This document shows, piece by piece, positions 1 through 8,254 of a stretch of 64,000 nucleotides of DNA. The DNA is from Drouetiella sp036703255 (GTDB taxonomy: Bacteria > Cyanobacteriota > Cyanobacteriia > Elainellales > Elainellaceae), in assembly GCA_036703255.1 (NCBI GenBank), contig DATNPL010000131.1, forward strand, positions 1 through 64,000, in the 5' to 3' direction. The position numbers and the translations under genes were made by a program. The notes under the pieces are model-generated. The model was not told the origin of the DNA. It was given only the letters and a program-made list of their open reading frames with translations, and made no database searches. The first letter of the stretch is position 1, and every line of letters begins with the position of its first letter.

Positions 1-136
1 AGAGGAAGACGAAGAGGAAGACGAAGAGGAAGACGAAGAGGAAGACGAAGAGGAAGACGAAGAGGAAGACGAAGAGGAAGACGAAGAGGAAGACGAAGAG
101 GAAGACGAAGAGGAAGACGAAGAGGAAGACGAAGAG
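1..136. repeat. 12-bp perfect tandem repeat
   Basis: The unit GAGGAAGACGAA is repeated about eleven times without a mismatch and continues beyond the left edge. It is a multiple of three, so copy-number change would keep the reading frame of the acidic tail open. Perfect identity suggests recent slippage or gene conversion, or assembly collapse at a contig edge. Confidence 0.9.
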
Positions 137-142
137 TCATAG
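2..142 (+). CDS. C-terminal end of a protein with an acidic EEDE repeat tail (partial)
   Basis: The frame starting at base 2 is open from the window edge and reads Glu-Glu-Asp-Glu eleven times, then Glu-Ser and a TAG at 140-142. Only this tail is visible, so the protein and its function cannot be named. The coding direction is inferred because the plus strand gives a strongly acidic tail followed at once by a stop. The opposite strand would read mostly serine, and the other plus frames give Arg/Gly or Arg/Lys/Thr repeats, all less usual. Long acidic tails of this kind are often flexible or bind basic partners. The tail length probably varies between strains because the DNA is a perfect tandem array. 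Confidence 0.5.
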   Translation, partial: EEDEEEDEEEDEEEDEEEDEEEDEEEDEEEDEEEDEEEDEEEDEES

Positions 143-402
143 TTTCTTATCCTCTTTTGCCATAGGTATATTTAAGTTGATTGGTTGGCAGGATACAATG
201 TGGCGCAGCTGATTCGGCGATCGCTCCAGCGTATCTCTAAAAGCCGATCGCTCCATAAAATCAGGATTTCGGCTGATTGAGAATGGCCTGTGATCGCATT
301 GCATCAAGCCGCGATCGTGCTGCATCACCTCACAATCGAATTGTAAGCACTTGCAATGGCATGTTGAGGAGTAACAGTGTTTACGGGATGAGGCGCGATC
401 GA

Positions 403-721
403 ATGATTGAGCGTGCCGGTCAGATTGCAGGCGTATACAATGATTTTATAAGGTTTGAGTGGGACGGCAATAAAGCAGCCAAAAACTTGTCGAAACATGG
501 CGTTTCGTTCGAGGAAGCCAAACCTGTGTTTGATGATTCACTCTATGTTGATTTCTATGATCCAGAGCATTCAGAGGATGAAGCCCGTTATCTGATTATC
601 GGAATATCAAACTGAAGGCAATTGCTGCTCGTGTCTTATACGGAAAGGGGGCGACTCGATCCGTCTCATCAGTGCTAGAGAAGTAACACGAAGCGAACGA
701 GAAGCTTATGAAGAGGGATGA
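403..721 (+). pseudogene. BrnT-family toxin, broken by a stop and a frameshift
   Basis: The first part, from ATG 403, contains the BrnT core FEWDGNKAAKNLSKHGVSFE followed by DPEHSEDEARYLIIGIS. An in-frame TGA at 613-615 interrupts it. The family's second half continues in the same frame (QLLLVSYTERG), then needs a one-base shift at the run of five G at 647-651 to read DSIRLISAREVTRSEREAYEEG, ending with TGA 719-721. BrnT is the ribonuclease toxin of a type II pair with BrnA. Two independent lesions argue for a real pseudogene, although a homopolymer sequencing error could explain the second. The end overlaps the antitoxin start by 14 bp, the normal operon layout. The extra upstream codons from about 277 are HIP1-rich filler and are probably not coding. 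Confidence 0.75.
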
Positions 722-971
722 GCCAAATATGGAAGATGAGCTGCGGTCAGAGTATGACTTAAAGAGTCTACGGGTCAGAAGATTGGGTGTTGGACGAAAG
801 AGCTTTGGTGAAACAACGGTGCGCTTAGAACCCGATGTGGCAGAGATGTTTCCCAGTGCTGAGGCTGTTAATGAGGCTCTACGATTTCTCATAAGGGTCA
901 TGCAGCAAAACCAGCTTTCTTCTCTTGAAGTACAGGCTGACATTGTATTGAAGCCAACTGATCAGAAATAA
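708..971 (+). CDS. BrnA-type antitoxin
   Basis: This 87-residue protein overlaps the end of the broken BrnT gene and carries the conserved block EYDLKSLRVRRLGVGRKSFG followed by TTVRLEPDVAEMFP and a helical C-terminus. That pattern is familiar from cyanobacterial antitoxins paired with BrnT. BrnA proteins bind DNA through a ribbon-helix-helix fold, autorepress the operon and neutralise the toxin. An internal ATG at 729 would give an 80-residue product and may be the true start. With the toxin disrupted, this gene would act as an orphan antitoxin or operator-binding protein. It appears intact, which fits the usual order of decay in which the toxin is lost first. Confidence 0.7.
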   Translation: MKRDEPNMEDELRSEYDLKSLRVRRLGVGRKSFGETTVRLEPDVAEMFPSAEAVNEALRFLIRVMQQNQLSSLEVQADIVLKPTDQK

Positions 972-1256
972 TCTATAAGTGTGAAATTGTTCATTGCAAT
1001 GCGATCGCTGCTTCTCTTTGCAGGTTCAGAGTGGGCGATCGCTCCAGCATATTTTTCGCTCAAATGCGATCGAATAATGGCGATTGCTCCAGCTCATAAT
1101 TACCTCTAATTGTTCTCAATCAAGAGCAATTAATCATTGTCATGGGTTGAGTTGCGATCGAATTGTAAGGGTGGTGATCACTTTTAGGTAGATAGAGACT
1201 GCTTGAAGAAATTAATTATTACTATGCTAGTCACTGTCACTTGCCAACTTCTAGCA

Positions 1257-1487
1257 TTATGCATTAAGAAAAGTATCTTGCACTGCTTCGACAAGTTCTT
1301 CGAGAGAACACTGCAAAATTCTGCATAGGGATAGAGTTTGCTTAGGTGTTAGCTTCGGTTCACTTCGCCCGGTCTCCCAATTGCTAACCGTTTGATCCGT
1401 CACACAAACAAAATCTGCAACTTGCCTTTGAGTAAGATTGCGACTCTTCCGCATTTGTACTAATAAATTATCGTTTAGCATAAGCAA
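1257..1487 (-). CDS. XRE-family helix-turn-helix regulator, possible controller (C) protein of the RM module
   Basis: The 76-residue product is a single Cro/C1-type HTH: MRKSRNLTQRQVADFVCVTD then QTVSNWETGRSEPKLTP. It fits the size of restriction-modification controller proteins but equally that of any small XRE repressor. It is transcribed divergently from the cytosine methyltransferase with about 230 bp between them, so it could regulate both. Two methionines at the N-terminus (positions 1 and 3) make the exact start uncertain. The role as RM controller is inferred from position and size only. Confidence 0.65.
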   Translation of the reverse strand: MLMLNDNLLVQMRKSRNLTQRQVADFVCVTDQTVSNWETGRSEPKLTPKQTLSLCRILQCSLEELVEAVQDTFLNA

Positions 1488-1720
1488 TTACAAATCAATT
1501 TATACAAATGAATTTGACAAAGAGTATAGTATACGTTAATATCTTTACTATGCGCGATTAGCGTATGAGAATGCCTATAAATTAGACAGCCAAGCTGAAT
1601 ATAGCCATATTTCCTGTAACTGGTAGCTTCAGGTTCAAATAGTTTTCGCAAAGAAACACTGCCAATTAGTACCTCTGTTTCAAACTTTTTTATATAGAAA
1701 AATTGAATGATCACTTCAAT
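1488..1720. promoter_or_regulatory. Divergent intergenic region between XRE regulator and methyltransferase
   Basis: This AT-rich stretch must contain the promoters of both divergent genes. A symmetric TATAC-type block (agtatagtatac) near 1520-1535 is a candidate operator or -10 region. A minus-strand open frame across the interval has no recognisable motif and I treat it as non-coding. No experimentally defined C-box could be assigned. Confidence 0.35.
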
Positions 1721-2935
1721 ATGAATAGTAACCTTACACTTTTTTCCTTTTTTTCAGGCTCTGGTTTTCTAGATTTAGGCTTTGAGATGAATGGCTTTGA
1801 AGTAGCATATGTTAATGAAATTCATCTTCCTTTTCAAGATGCATATAAATACTCAAGAAAGTTACTTAATTTGCCAAATGCCAAATATGGATACCATTCT
1901 GACGATGTTGCAAAACTTACAGATGATAGCGCGTGCAATAAGTTAGCGGAATTGATTGCGGATGCGCGGCTATCTTCAAAAGTAGTTGGATTTATTGGTG
2001 GTCCACCATGTCCAGATTTTTCCATTGGAGGGAAAAATAAAGGTAGATATGGTGACAATGGCAAGCTTTCTGGTTCCTACATCGACTTGGTATGTAAACT
2101 GCAACCGGACTTCTTTCTTTTTGAGAATGTGAAAGGCTTATGGAGAACACAAAAGCATAAAAGTTTCTATGAAGAGCTCAAAAGAAAAGTTCAAGATTTT
2201 GGATATATTACATCTGAGAAGCTAATCAATGCAATTGAATATTCAGTGCCTCAAGATAGGGATAGAATAATTCTACTAGGATTTCGTCTCGATCTTTTTG
2301 AAAAAGATTTATCTGGAAAAAGAAGTATTCCAGAATGTATATTTCCTTGGAACTCACATAGAAAATATACAAAAAATATAGTCATGGATCTTCCTTGGCC
2401 TAACACAGAATCTTTTCAAATTGACTTAGAGAAAAAGAAACCAGCTGGGATTATCGAAGAATTAACAGTAGAGTATTGGTTTAAAAAAAATGATGTCTAC
2501 AATCATCCAAATACTATACATTTCTTTAAGCCAAGAGCTGGACTAAAGAGATTTAATTCTGTGGATGAAGGCGATGACTCTAGAAAATCATTTAAGAGAT
2601 TACATAGATGGCGTTATTCACCTACAGCTTGCTATGGTAACAACGAAGTTCATTTACATCCTTATAAAGTCAGGCGAATATCAGTTTCTGAGGCTTTATC
2701 CATACAATCCTTACCTGCTTCATATTCCTTACCTCCCTATATGTCATTATCAAACATGTTTAAGACCATCGGAAATGGAGTTCCATATTTAGTGGCATCA
2801 GGACTTGCGAACTTGATAGCTGAGCTTCTTAATAATGAAAACACAACTGATCTTATAGACTTAGCTATGGAGGTTAAAGAGGAAAATCTTAGAACTATTA
2901 CGAATCAATTGATTCAGCTGGAAATGAAGTTATGA
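1721..2935 (+). CDS. DNA (cytosine-5-)-methyltransferase of a type II restriction-modification system
   Basis: The protein (404 residues from ATG 1721; a TTG six codons upstream is possible) has the ordered motifs of C5 methyltransferases. Motif I is FSGSGFLDLGFE. Motif IV is GGPPCPDFS with the catalytic Cys near residue 97. Motif VI is FENVKGL, motif VIII VPQDRDRIILLGFR, motif IX RRISVSEALSIQSLP and motif X IGNGVPY. It transfers a methyl group from SAM to cytosine C5. The variable region between VIII and IX should set the target sequence. The gene is AT-rich, converges on a Cfr10I-like endonuclease 56 bp downstream, and is divergent from an XRE regulator. It is therefore probably the protective enzyme of that endonuclease, modifying a CCGG-containing site. 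The pairing is inference; the enzyme class is clear. Confidence 0.93.
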   Translation: MNSNLTLFSFFSGSGFLDLGFEMNGFEVAYVNEIHLPFQDAYKYSRKLLNLPNAKYGYHSDDVAKLTDDSACNKLAELIADARLSSKVVGFIGGPPCPDFSIGGKNKGRYGDNGKLSGSYIDLVCKLQPDFFLFENVKGLWRTQKHKSFYEELKRKVQDFGYITSEKLINAIEYSVPQDRDRIILLGFRLDLFEKDLSGKRSIPECIFPWNSHRKYTKNIVMDLPWPNTESFQIDLEKKKPAGIIEELTVEYWFKKNDVYNHPNTIHFFKPRAGLKRFNSVDEGDDSRKSFKRLHRWRYSPTACYGNNEVHLHPYKVRRISVSEALSIQSLPASYSLPPYMSLSNMFKTIGNGVPYLVASGLANLIAELLNNENTTDLIDLAMEVKEENLRTITNQLIQLEMKL

Positions 2936-2991
2936 AGATCAAATCAAGAGTCAAGTGCAACAAAATGCAAAACTATGGAATAACTTAGAAT

Positions 2992-3801
2992 TCAAAATTT
3001 ACTCCAAAATGCGTCGAGATCATCAATGGTTAGAATTTTGGAATCAGAGTCAATAATAGGACCTTCAATGCTAGGGAGGGAGGATAACAGAGGTGCACTG
3101 AATACTTCAGAATCACTTTCATTGCTAGTTCCAATTGCATGAAATTGCAATCGATGTGAATCGTCATGAATATATTTGCTTGCAAGTTTTGTTATATTTG
3201 CCTCATAAAGTATTTGATATCTCCTATCTGGCCTGTTACTTGTTTTAACTGATATAAATGAGATCACATCTTCAGGCTCACATTTATCTATGAGCTTTTT
3301 ATATATATTCTTAAGCTCATCAAAGAGAGCCTTGCCAAAGAGTTCTTGGGAATCCGGGATTGACTCAGCGATAATACTTCTTCGGACAAGTACGAAGTCA
3401 GGAGTTGAGCACCTCAACACAATATTTCTTTGTTTCAAAGTTTCAAGAAAATCTGTAAAGCGTATTCTAGAATTAGGTTTATAAAGTTGCCAAAACTTTA
3501 TTGAATTCTCATTTCCCATTTTAATAATGTAAAGATCCTTTCTTTGATTTAAGATAGATGAATGAGCACTGTACAAGTAGCTAAATTCATTCCATTGTCC
3601 TTTGCAGTTGTTAAGAGAACCACTGCTAGGTATTTTATTGTAAGAGTTTAGAGCTTCTAGAATTACTTTCTGTCTGATTTTTTCAGCGATTTTATCTAGT
3701 GGAGTTTCATGTGGTATCAATGGATATATTTCTAAAAAAGCTTCATGAGCTTTGACATAAATTTCCTCGTTTTCTACTCTTAAATAGTTAGGTATTTGCA
3801 T
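2992..3801 (-). CDS. Type II restriction endonuclease of the Cfr10I/Bse634I/NgoMIV (CCGG) family
   Basis: The 269-residue protein shows the permuted PD-(D/E)xK site typical of this family: P134-D135, then S184-V-K186, then E200, with K186 and E200 14 residues apart as in NgoMIV (recalled as K187/E201) and a further acidic residue E72 where that enzyme has E70. Between K186 and E200 lies TSNRPDRRYQ, the family's DNA-recognition RPDRR/RSDR block. Members are tetrameric type IIF enzymes cutting RCCGGY or GCCGGC. The gene faces the cytosine methyltransferase tail to tail. The exact recognition site cannot be read from sequence. The residue correspondences come from memory of the family rather than an alignment run here. 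The AT-rich composition unlike the metH side suggests transfer. Confidence 0.8.
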   Translation of the reverse strand: MQIPNYLRVENEEIYVKAHEAFLEIYPLIPHETPLDKIAEKIRQKVILEALNSYNKIPSSGSLNNCKGQWNEFSYLYSAHSSILNQRKDLYIIKMGNENSIKFWQLYKPNSRIRFTDFLETLKQRNIVLRCSTPDFVLVRRSIIAESIPDSQELFGKALFDELKNIYKKLIDKCEPEDVISFISVKTSNRPDRRYQILYEANITKLASKYIHDDSHRLQFHAIGTSNESDSEVFSAPLLSSLPSIEGPIIDSDSKILTIDDLDAFWSKF

Positions 3802-3906
3802 CGCAGCATCTCATGTTGATTATTTCCAACTTGGCAATATCGCTCTTAACTTCCTGTCCATCTCTTACTGTAGGAGTAGTTAATAGATGTTTTGGCCGAA
3901 CTCAAA

Positions 3907-4110
3907 CTACAGCTCATCTACGGAATCATCAAGCTTGTGATATTGAATCTCTTGCTTAATATCCTCTGACTCTAAGTAGCGATCGATCGCTTCTGATACT
4001 ACTTGGCTCAAGGTGACACCCCGAACACCTGCAAGACGTTTCAAAACGCTGTAAACATCTTTAGCCACAGTTGATCTGAACTGCTGTTGATCATCTCTCT
4101 TGGGAGCCAT
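3907..4110 (-). CDS. Ribbon-helix-helix (CopG/Arc-like) DNA-binding protein
   Basis: The 67-residue product has the RHH pattern: a beta strand (QQQFRSTVAKDVYSVLKRLA), then GVTLSQVVSEAIDRYLES and an acidic tail. Such proteins are dimeric operator-binding repressors, often antitoxins or plasmid copy regulators. No toxin gene lies beside it: upstream is a palindrome and a 43-codon gene, and downstream is the endonuclease with about 100 bp between. It could be an orphan antitoxin or a regulator of the restriction module. The ATG at 4110 is supported by the compact fit to the family length. Confidence 0.7.
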   Translation of the reverse strand: MAPKRDDQQQFRSTVAKDVYSVLKRLAGVRGVTLSQVVSEAIDRYLESEDIKQEIQYHKLDDSVDEL

Positions 4111-4160
4111 TCACTCAAGTTTCTGATTACGGTTGAGCAATTCTCTCATAGGCTGTAGAC

Positions 4161-4201
4161 TACAGAAGTCGCATGACTACGGTAGTCATGCGACTTCTGT
4201 A
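4161..4201. repeat. Perfect 20-bp inverted repeat with a single central base
   Basis: The arms tacagaagtcgcatgactac and its exact complement flank one G at 4181. It lies between the divergent RHH gene and the 43-codon gene. There is no T-tract on either side, so it does not look like a standard terminator. It could be an RHH operator or a cruciform-forming element. Confidence 0.8.
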
Positions 4202-4222
4202 CACGATTAAATTTAAGAGGTG

Positions 4223-4354
4223 ATGTTTATGGTTGTGCTTTCTGATGACGAGATCGCTTTGCTCAAGGCGATCCTCACCGCTCTGCGGGGAATCAAAGTT
4301 CGGGATATCGACAAAGCCCTCGTGATTTTGTCCAAGGCAGAACGACGGCTCTGA
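4223..4354 (+). CDS. Small protein of unknown function (43 aa)
   Basis: An ATG at 4223 follows a purine-rich AAGAGG ribosome binding site by about five bases and opens 43 codons ending in TGA at 4352-4354. The product begins MFMVVLSDDEIALLKAILTA and continues with a basic helical stretch (LRGIKVRDIDKALVILSKAE). It reads as two amphipathic helices without Cys or membrane segments. I do not recognise a family. A second ATG two codons in is an alternative start. It sits just after the perfect palindrome and could be controlled through it. Confidence 0.5.
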   Translation: MFMVVLSDDEIALLKAILTALRGIKVRDIDKALVILSKAERRL

Positions 4355-4409
4355 CCGTTCTTACGGCTGCAAGGGGCGAGTCAAGGCGATGTCCAACCGC
4401 ATAAAACCG

Positions 4410-4486
4410 CCCCCTACATCCCCCAATTCTGGGGAACTGTGAGCAAAACCGGGTCGAAAGTCCCCCAGAATTAGGAGATTAGGGGG
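4410..4486. repeat. Imperfect 25-bp inverted repeat (CCCCCTA...TAGGGGG), MITE-like
   Basis: Left arm 4410-4434 and right arm 4462-4486 are near-complementary, starting ccccctacatcccccaattc and ending gagattaggggg. Repeats of this CCCCCTAA/CCCCAATT type are common between cyanobacterial genes. It lies directly before metH, so a longer metH reading frame starting at 4490 would begin inside this element; I prefer the later start. Confidence 0.65.
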
Positions 4487-4636
4487 CAAATGCAGAATAT
4501 TCAGTCCCTCTTAGATAGCCCTAGAACTTTACAAAACATCTGCCAGAGTCAGTCAAAAAGCTTCAACAGGCTTCTGCAATACGTTAGAGTGATTTCTATT
4601 AAGACTCAGGCTACAACCCGTTACAGCGCTCCAGTT

Positions 4637-7600
4637 ATGAACCCTACCTTCCTCGATCGCCTCCATAGTCCAGAGCGTCCCGTCCTTGTGTTCGATGGCG
4701 CAATGGGCACCAACCTTCAGGTACAAGACCTGACTGCCGAAGATTTTGGCGGCGCTGAGTATGAAGGGTGTAACGAATACTTAGTCGTCACCAAGCCTGA
4801 AGCCGTTGAAAAAGTCCACTGCGACTTTTTAGCCGCAGGAGCCGACGTGATTGAAACAGATACCTTTGGCGCAGCCTCGATCGTCCTGGCAGAATATGAC
4901 TTGACCGATCGCGCCTACGAGCTAAACAAGCTGGCGGCAGAGCTAGCAAAGCGCTGTACGGCAAAATTCTCGACTCCCGAAAAGCCCAGATTTGTGGCCG
5001 GTTCCATCGGGCCAACAACCAAGCTGCCCACTCTGGGGCATATCGACTACGACACCATGAAAGCCTCCTTTGTCGAGCAGGCACAGGGGCTATATGACGG
5101 GGGCGTAGACCTGTTTTTGGTCGAAACCTGCCAAGATGTTCTGCAAATCAAGGCGGCCTTAAACGCGATCGAAGAAGTGTTCACCGAGAAGGGCGATCGC
5201 CGTCCCCTTATGGTGTCGGTGACGATGGAGCTTCAAGGCACCATGCTAGTGGGTTCCGATGTCAGCGCCATGCTCAGCATTTTAGAACCCTACCCGATCG
5301 ATATCCTGGGGCTAAACTGCGCTACAGGGCCTGATCGCATGGCAGAACATATTCAATATCTATCGCAGCATTCGCCCTTCGTCATTTCCTGTATTCCCAA
5401 TGCCGGAATTCCAGAGAACGTCGGCGGTCATGCCCACTACAAGCTGACCCCAATGGAGCTAAGAATGGCGCTGCTGCGCTTCGTCGAAGACTTGGGCGTG
5501 CAGGTGATTGGCGGCTGCTGCGGCACAAGACCCGATCACATCCAGCAGCTGGCCGAACTCGCGCCGACGCTTCAGCCCAAAGACCGCCCGGTACGCATTC
5601 CCCGCTGGGAGCTAAACGGCAGTGCCGACTCTCTCGATCCGCGTCCGGCGTTGCAATACCCTCCGGCAGCGGCATCCCTCTACTCTGCCCAGCCCTACGA
5701 CCAAGACAACTCTTTCTTGATCATTGGCGAACGGCTCAACGCCAGCGGCTCCAAAAAATGCCGAGAGTTGCTCAATGCCGAAGATTGGGATGGGCTAGTG
5801 GCTCTGGCGCGATCGCAAGTCCGAGAAGGGGCGCATGTCCTGGATGTCAACGTGGACTATGTCGGACGAGATGGCGTCAGGGACATGCGCAAACTCGTGT
5901 CTCGCCTCGTCACCAACGTTACCCTGCCGCTGATGCTCGACTCCACCGAGTGGCAAAAAATGGAGGCCGGATTGAAGGTGGCCGGGGGCAAATGTCTGCT
6001 CAACTCCACCAACTACGAAGACGGCGACGATCGCTTCTTTAAGGTGCTAGAGCTAGCTAAGCAGTATGGAGCAGGGATAGTAGTCGGGACGATCGATGAA
6101 GACGGCATGGCGCGTACTGCCGAAAAGAAGTTTCAGATTGCCCAACGCGCCTATCGAGATGCGCTGGAATACGGCATTCCGGCTCACGAAATCTTCTACG
6201 ACACTCTGGCATTGCCGATCTCGACCGGAATCGAAGAAGACCGAGCCAACGGCAAGGCCACGATCGACTCCATCCGCCTGATCCGCGAACACCTGCCGGG
6301 GGTGCATATTGTTCTAGGAGTTTCCAATATCTCCTTTGGGCTGAGTCCGGCAACCCGCATGGCGCTAAACTCGATGTTCTTGCATGAGGCAACGCAGGCG
6401 GGTATGGATGCGGCGATCGTCAGCGCCGCCAAAATTTTGCCCCTGGCCAAAATTGATCCCAAACATCAAGAAGTTTGTCGGCAGCTGATCTATGACGAGC
6501 GGCGATTTGACGGCGATATTTGCAGCTACGACCCGCTGATGGAGCTGACCAAGCTGTTTGAAGGCGTTTCGGCCAAAGAGGCGCGATCGAGTGGGTCAAT
6601 TACCGATTTGGCGATCGAGGAGCGCTTAAAGCGGCACATCATCGATGGCGAACGGATTGGGCTAGAGGATGCCTTGAAGCTGGCCTTAGAGCAATATCCG
6701 CCGCTGACGATCATCAACACTTTCTTGCTCGACGGCATGAAGGTGGTGGGCGAACTCTTCGGCTCCGGACAGATGCAGTTGCCTTTTGTCTTGCAGTCTG
6801 CCGAAACCATGAAATCGGCGGTCGCCTTCCTAGAGCCGTTCATGGAAAAAGAGGATTCTAATCAATCCAAAGGCGTTTTCCTGATTGCCACCGTCAAGGG
6901 AGACGTACATGACATCGGCAAAAATCTGGTAGACATCATCCTCACCAACAACGGCTACAGGGTGATTAACCTGGGCATCAAGCAGCCTGTAGATAACATC
7001 ATCCAAGCCTATGAGCAGCACAAGGTAGACTGCATTGCCATGAGCGGCCTGCTGGTAAAATCAACGGCCTTCATGAAGGAAAACCTGGCGGTGTTTAACC
7101 AGCGCGGCATCACCGTACCCGTGATTCTGGGCGGCGCAGCGCTCACGCCCAAATTTGTCTATGAGGACTGCCAGAACACCTACAAAGGCCGCGTCATCTA
7201 CGGCAAAGATGCCTTCTCGGATCTGCATTTCATGGACAAGCTGATGCCCGCGAAGCAGTCAGAAAACTGGGATGACCTGAAGGGATTCTTGGATGAAGCA
7301 GAGGATTCAGTGGCGATCGCCATCGAGGAAACGGTAGAGGCTACCCCTAAGCCGATTGCTGAGCCATTGCCGGAAGACACGCGGCGATCGGATGCTGTTA
7401 CTCTAGACATGCCTCGCCCCACGCCGCCCTTCTGGGGTACTCAGATCTTGCAGCCCCAGGACATCCCAATCGAAGAGCTGTTTTGGCATCTCGACTTGCA
7501 GGCGTTAATTGCTGGACAGTGGCAGTTCCGCAAGCCTAAGGAGCAGTCCCGTGAAGACTATGATGCTTTCCTGCAAGCCAAGGTCTACCCGGTTCTAGAA

Positions 7601-8236
7601 GAGTGGAAGCAGCGCATTGTCAGCGAGAATTTGCTGCATCCGCAGGCGGTTTATGGCTATTTCCCCTGCCTCTCGGAAGGAAACTCGCTGCATATTTATC
7701 ATGCGCCGACCCGTCCGCTGGCAGAACCCAGAACCACGTTCAGCTTCCCTCGACAGCGATCGCTGCGTCGGCTCTGCATTGCCGATTTCTTCCAGCCCAA
7801 AGAGGCTTTCGAGTCGGGAGGGGCGATCGATGTCTTCCCCATGCAGGCGGTAACGATGGGCGAGGTGGCGACCCAGTTTGCCAAGACGCTGTTCGAGTCG
7901 AATCAATATACCGACTACCTCTATTTCCACGGTTTAGCGGTGCAAATGGCGGAAGCCCTGGCGGAATGGACTCACGCGCGAATTCGACGAGAGCTGGGCT
8001 TTGGCGACCAAGAACCCAACAATATCCGGGATATGCTGGCGCAGCGCTATCAAGGCTCACGCTACAGCTTTGGCTATCCAGCTTGCCCCAATATGCAAGA
8101 CCAGTACAAACAGCTCGACCTGCTAGAGGCCCAGCGCATTGGTCTGCACATGGACGAAAGCGAACAGATTTATCCAGAGCAGTCCACGACGGCGATCGTC
8201 GCTTACCATCCTGCCGCCAAGTATTTCAGTGCCTAG
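4637..8236 (+). CDS. metH: Cobalamin-dependent methionine synthase
   Basis: The enzyme moves a methyl group from 5-methyltetrahydrofolate to homocysteine via cobalamin. From ATG 4637 it is 1199 residues, the usual length. Domain order is homocysteine-binding barrel (about 1-310, zinc ligands in GLNCATG and GGCCGT), pterin-binding barrel (from about 345, FLIIGERLNASGSKK), B12-binding domain with the ligand motif D-V-H-D-I-G at about residue 756-761, and a C-terminal reactivation domain with SAM-binding features (RYSFGYPACPNM). The open frame extends 49 codons upstream, but those codons show no family similarity and run into an intergenic repeat. No cobalamin riboswitch was evident upstream. 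Together with metK later in the window it serves the methyl cycle. Confidence 0.97.
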   Translation: MNPTFLDRLHSPERPVLVFDGAMGTNLQVQDLTAEDFGGAEYEGCNEYLVVTKPEAVEKVHCDFLAAGADVIETDTFGAASIVLAEYDLTDRAYELNKLAAELAKRCTAKFSTPEKPRFVAGSIGPTTKLPTLGHIDYDTMKASFVEQAQGLYDGGVDLFLVETCQDVLQIKAALNAIEEVFTEKGDRRPLMVSVTMELQGTMLVGSDVSAMLSILEPYPIDILGLNCATGPDRMAEHIQYLSQHSPFVISCIPNAGIPENVGGHAHYKLTPMELRMALLRFVEDLGVQVIGGCCGTRPDHIQQLAELAPTLQPKDRPVRIPRWELNGSADSLDPRPALQYPPAAASLYSAQPYDQDNSFLIIGERLNASGSKKCRELLNAEDWDGLVALARSQVREGAHVLDVNVDYVGRDGVRDMRKLVSRLVTNVTLPLMLDSTEWQKMEAGLKVAGGKCLLNSTNYEDGDDRFFKVLELAKQYGAGIVVGTIDEDGMARTAEKKFQIAQRAYRDALEYGIPAHEIFYDTLALPISTGIEEDRANGKATIDSIRLIREHLPGVHIVLGVSNISFGLSPATRMALNSMFLHEATQAGMDAAIVSAAKILPLAKIDPKHQEVCRQLIYDERRFDGDICSYDPLMELTKLFEGVSAKEARSSGSITDLAIEERLKRHIIDGERIGLEDALKLALEQYPPLTIINTFLLDGMKVVGELFGSGQMQLPFVLQSAETMKSAVAFLEPFMEKEDSNQSKGVFLIATVKGDVHDIGKNLVDIILTNNGYRVINLGIKQPVDNIIQAYEQHKVDCIAMSGLLVKSTAFMKENLAVFNQRGITVPVILGGAALTPKFVYEDCQNTYKGRVIYGKDAFSDLHFMDKLMPAKQSENWDDLKGFLDEAEDSVAIAIEETVEATPKPIAEPLPEDTRRSDAVTLDMPRPTPPFWGTQILQPQDIPIEELFWHLDLQALIAGQWQFRKPKEQSREDYDAFLQAKVYPVLEEWKQRIVSENLLHPQAVYGYFPCLSEGNSLHIYHAPTRPLAEPRTTFSFPRQRSLRRLCIADFFQPKEAFESGGAIDVFPMQAVTMGEVATQFAKTLFESNQYTDYLYFHGLAVQMAEALAEWTHARIRRELGFGDQEPNNIRDMLAQRYQGSRYSFGYPACPNMQDQYKQLDLLEAQRIGLHMDESEQIYPEQSTTAIVAYHPAAKYFSA

Positions 8237-8254
8237 CGCGAAATCAATCAACGA

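Noticed and set aside
1..136. Tandem array as a CRISPR
   Set aside because: The repeat is 12 bp with no spacers; it codes for an acidic tail.
1475..1714. Minus-strand open frame of 79 codons between the XRE and methyltransferase genes
   Set aside because: No motif and unusual composition; it covers the divergent promoter space and overlaps both flanking starts.
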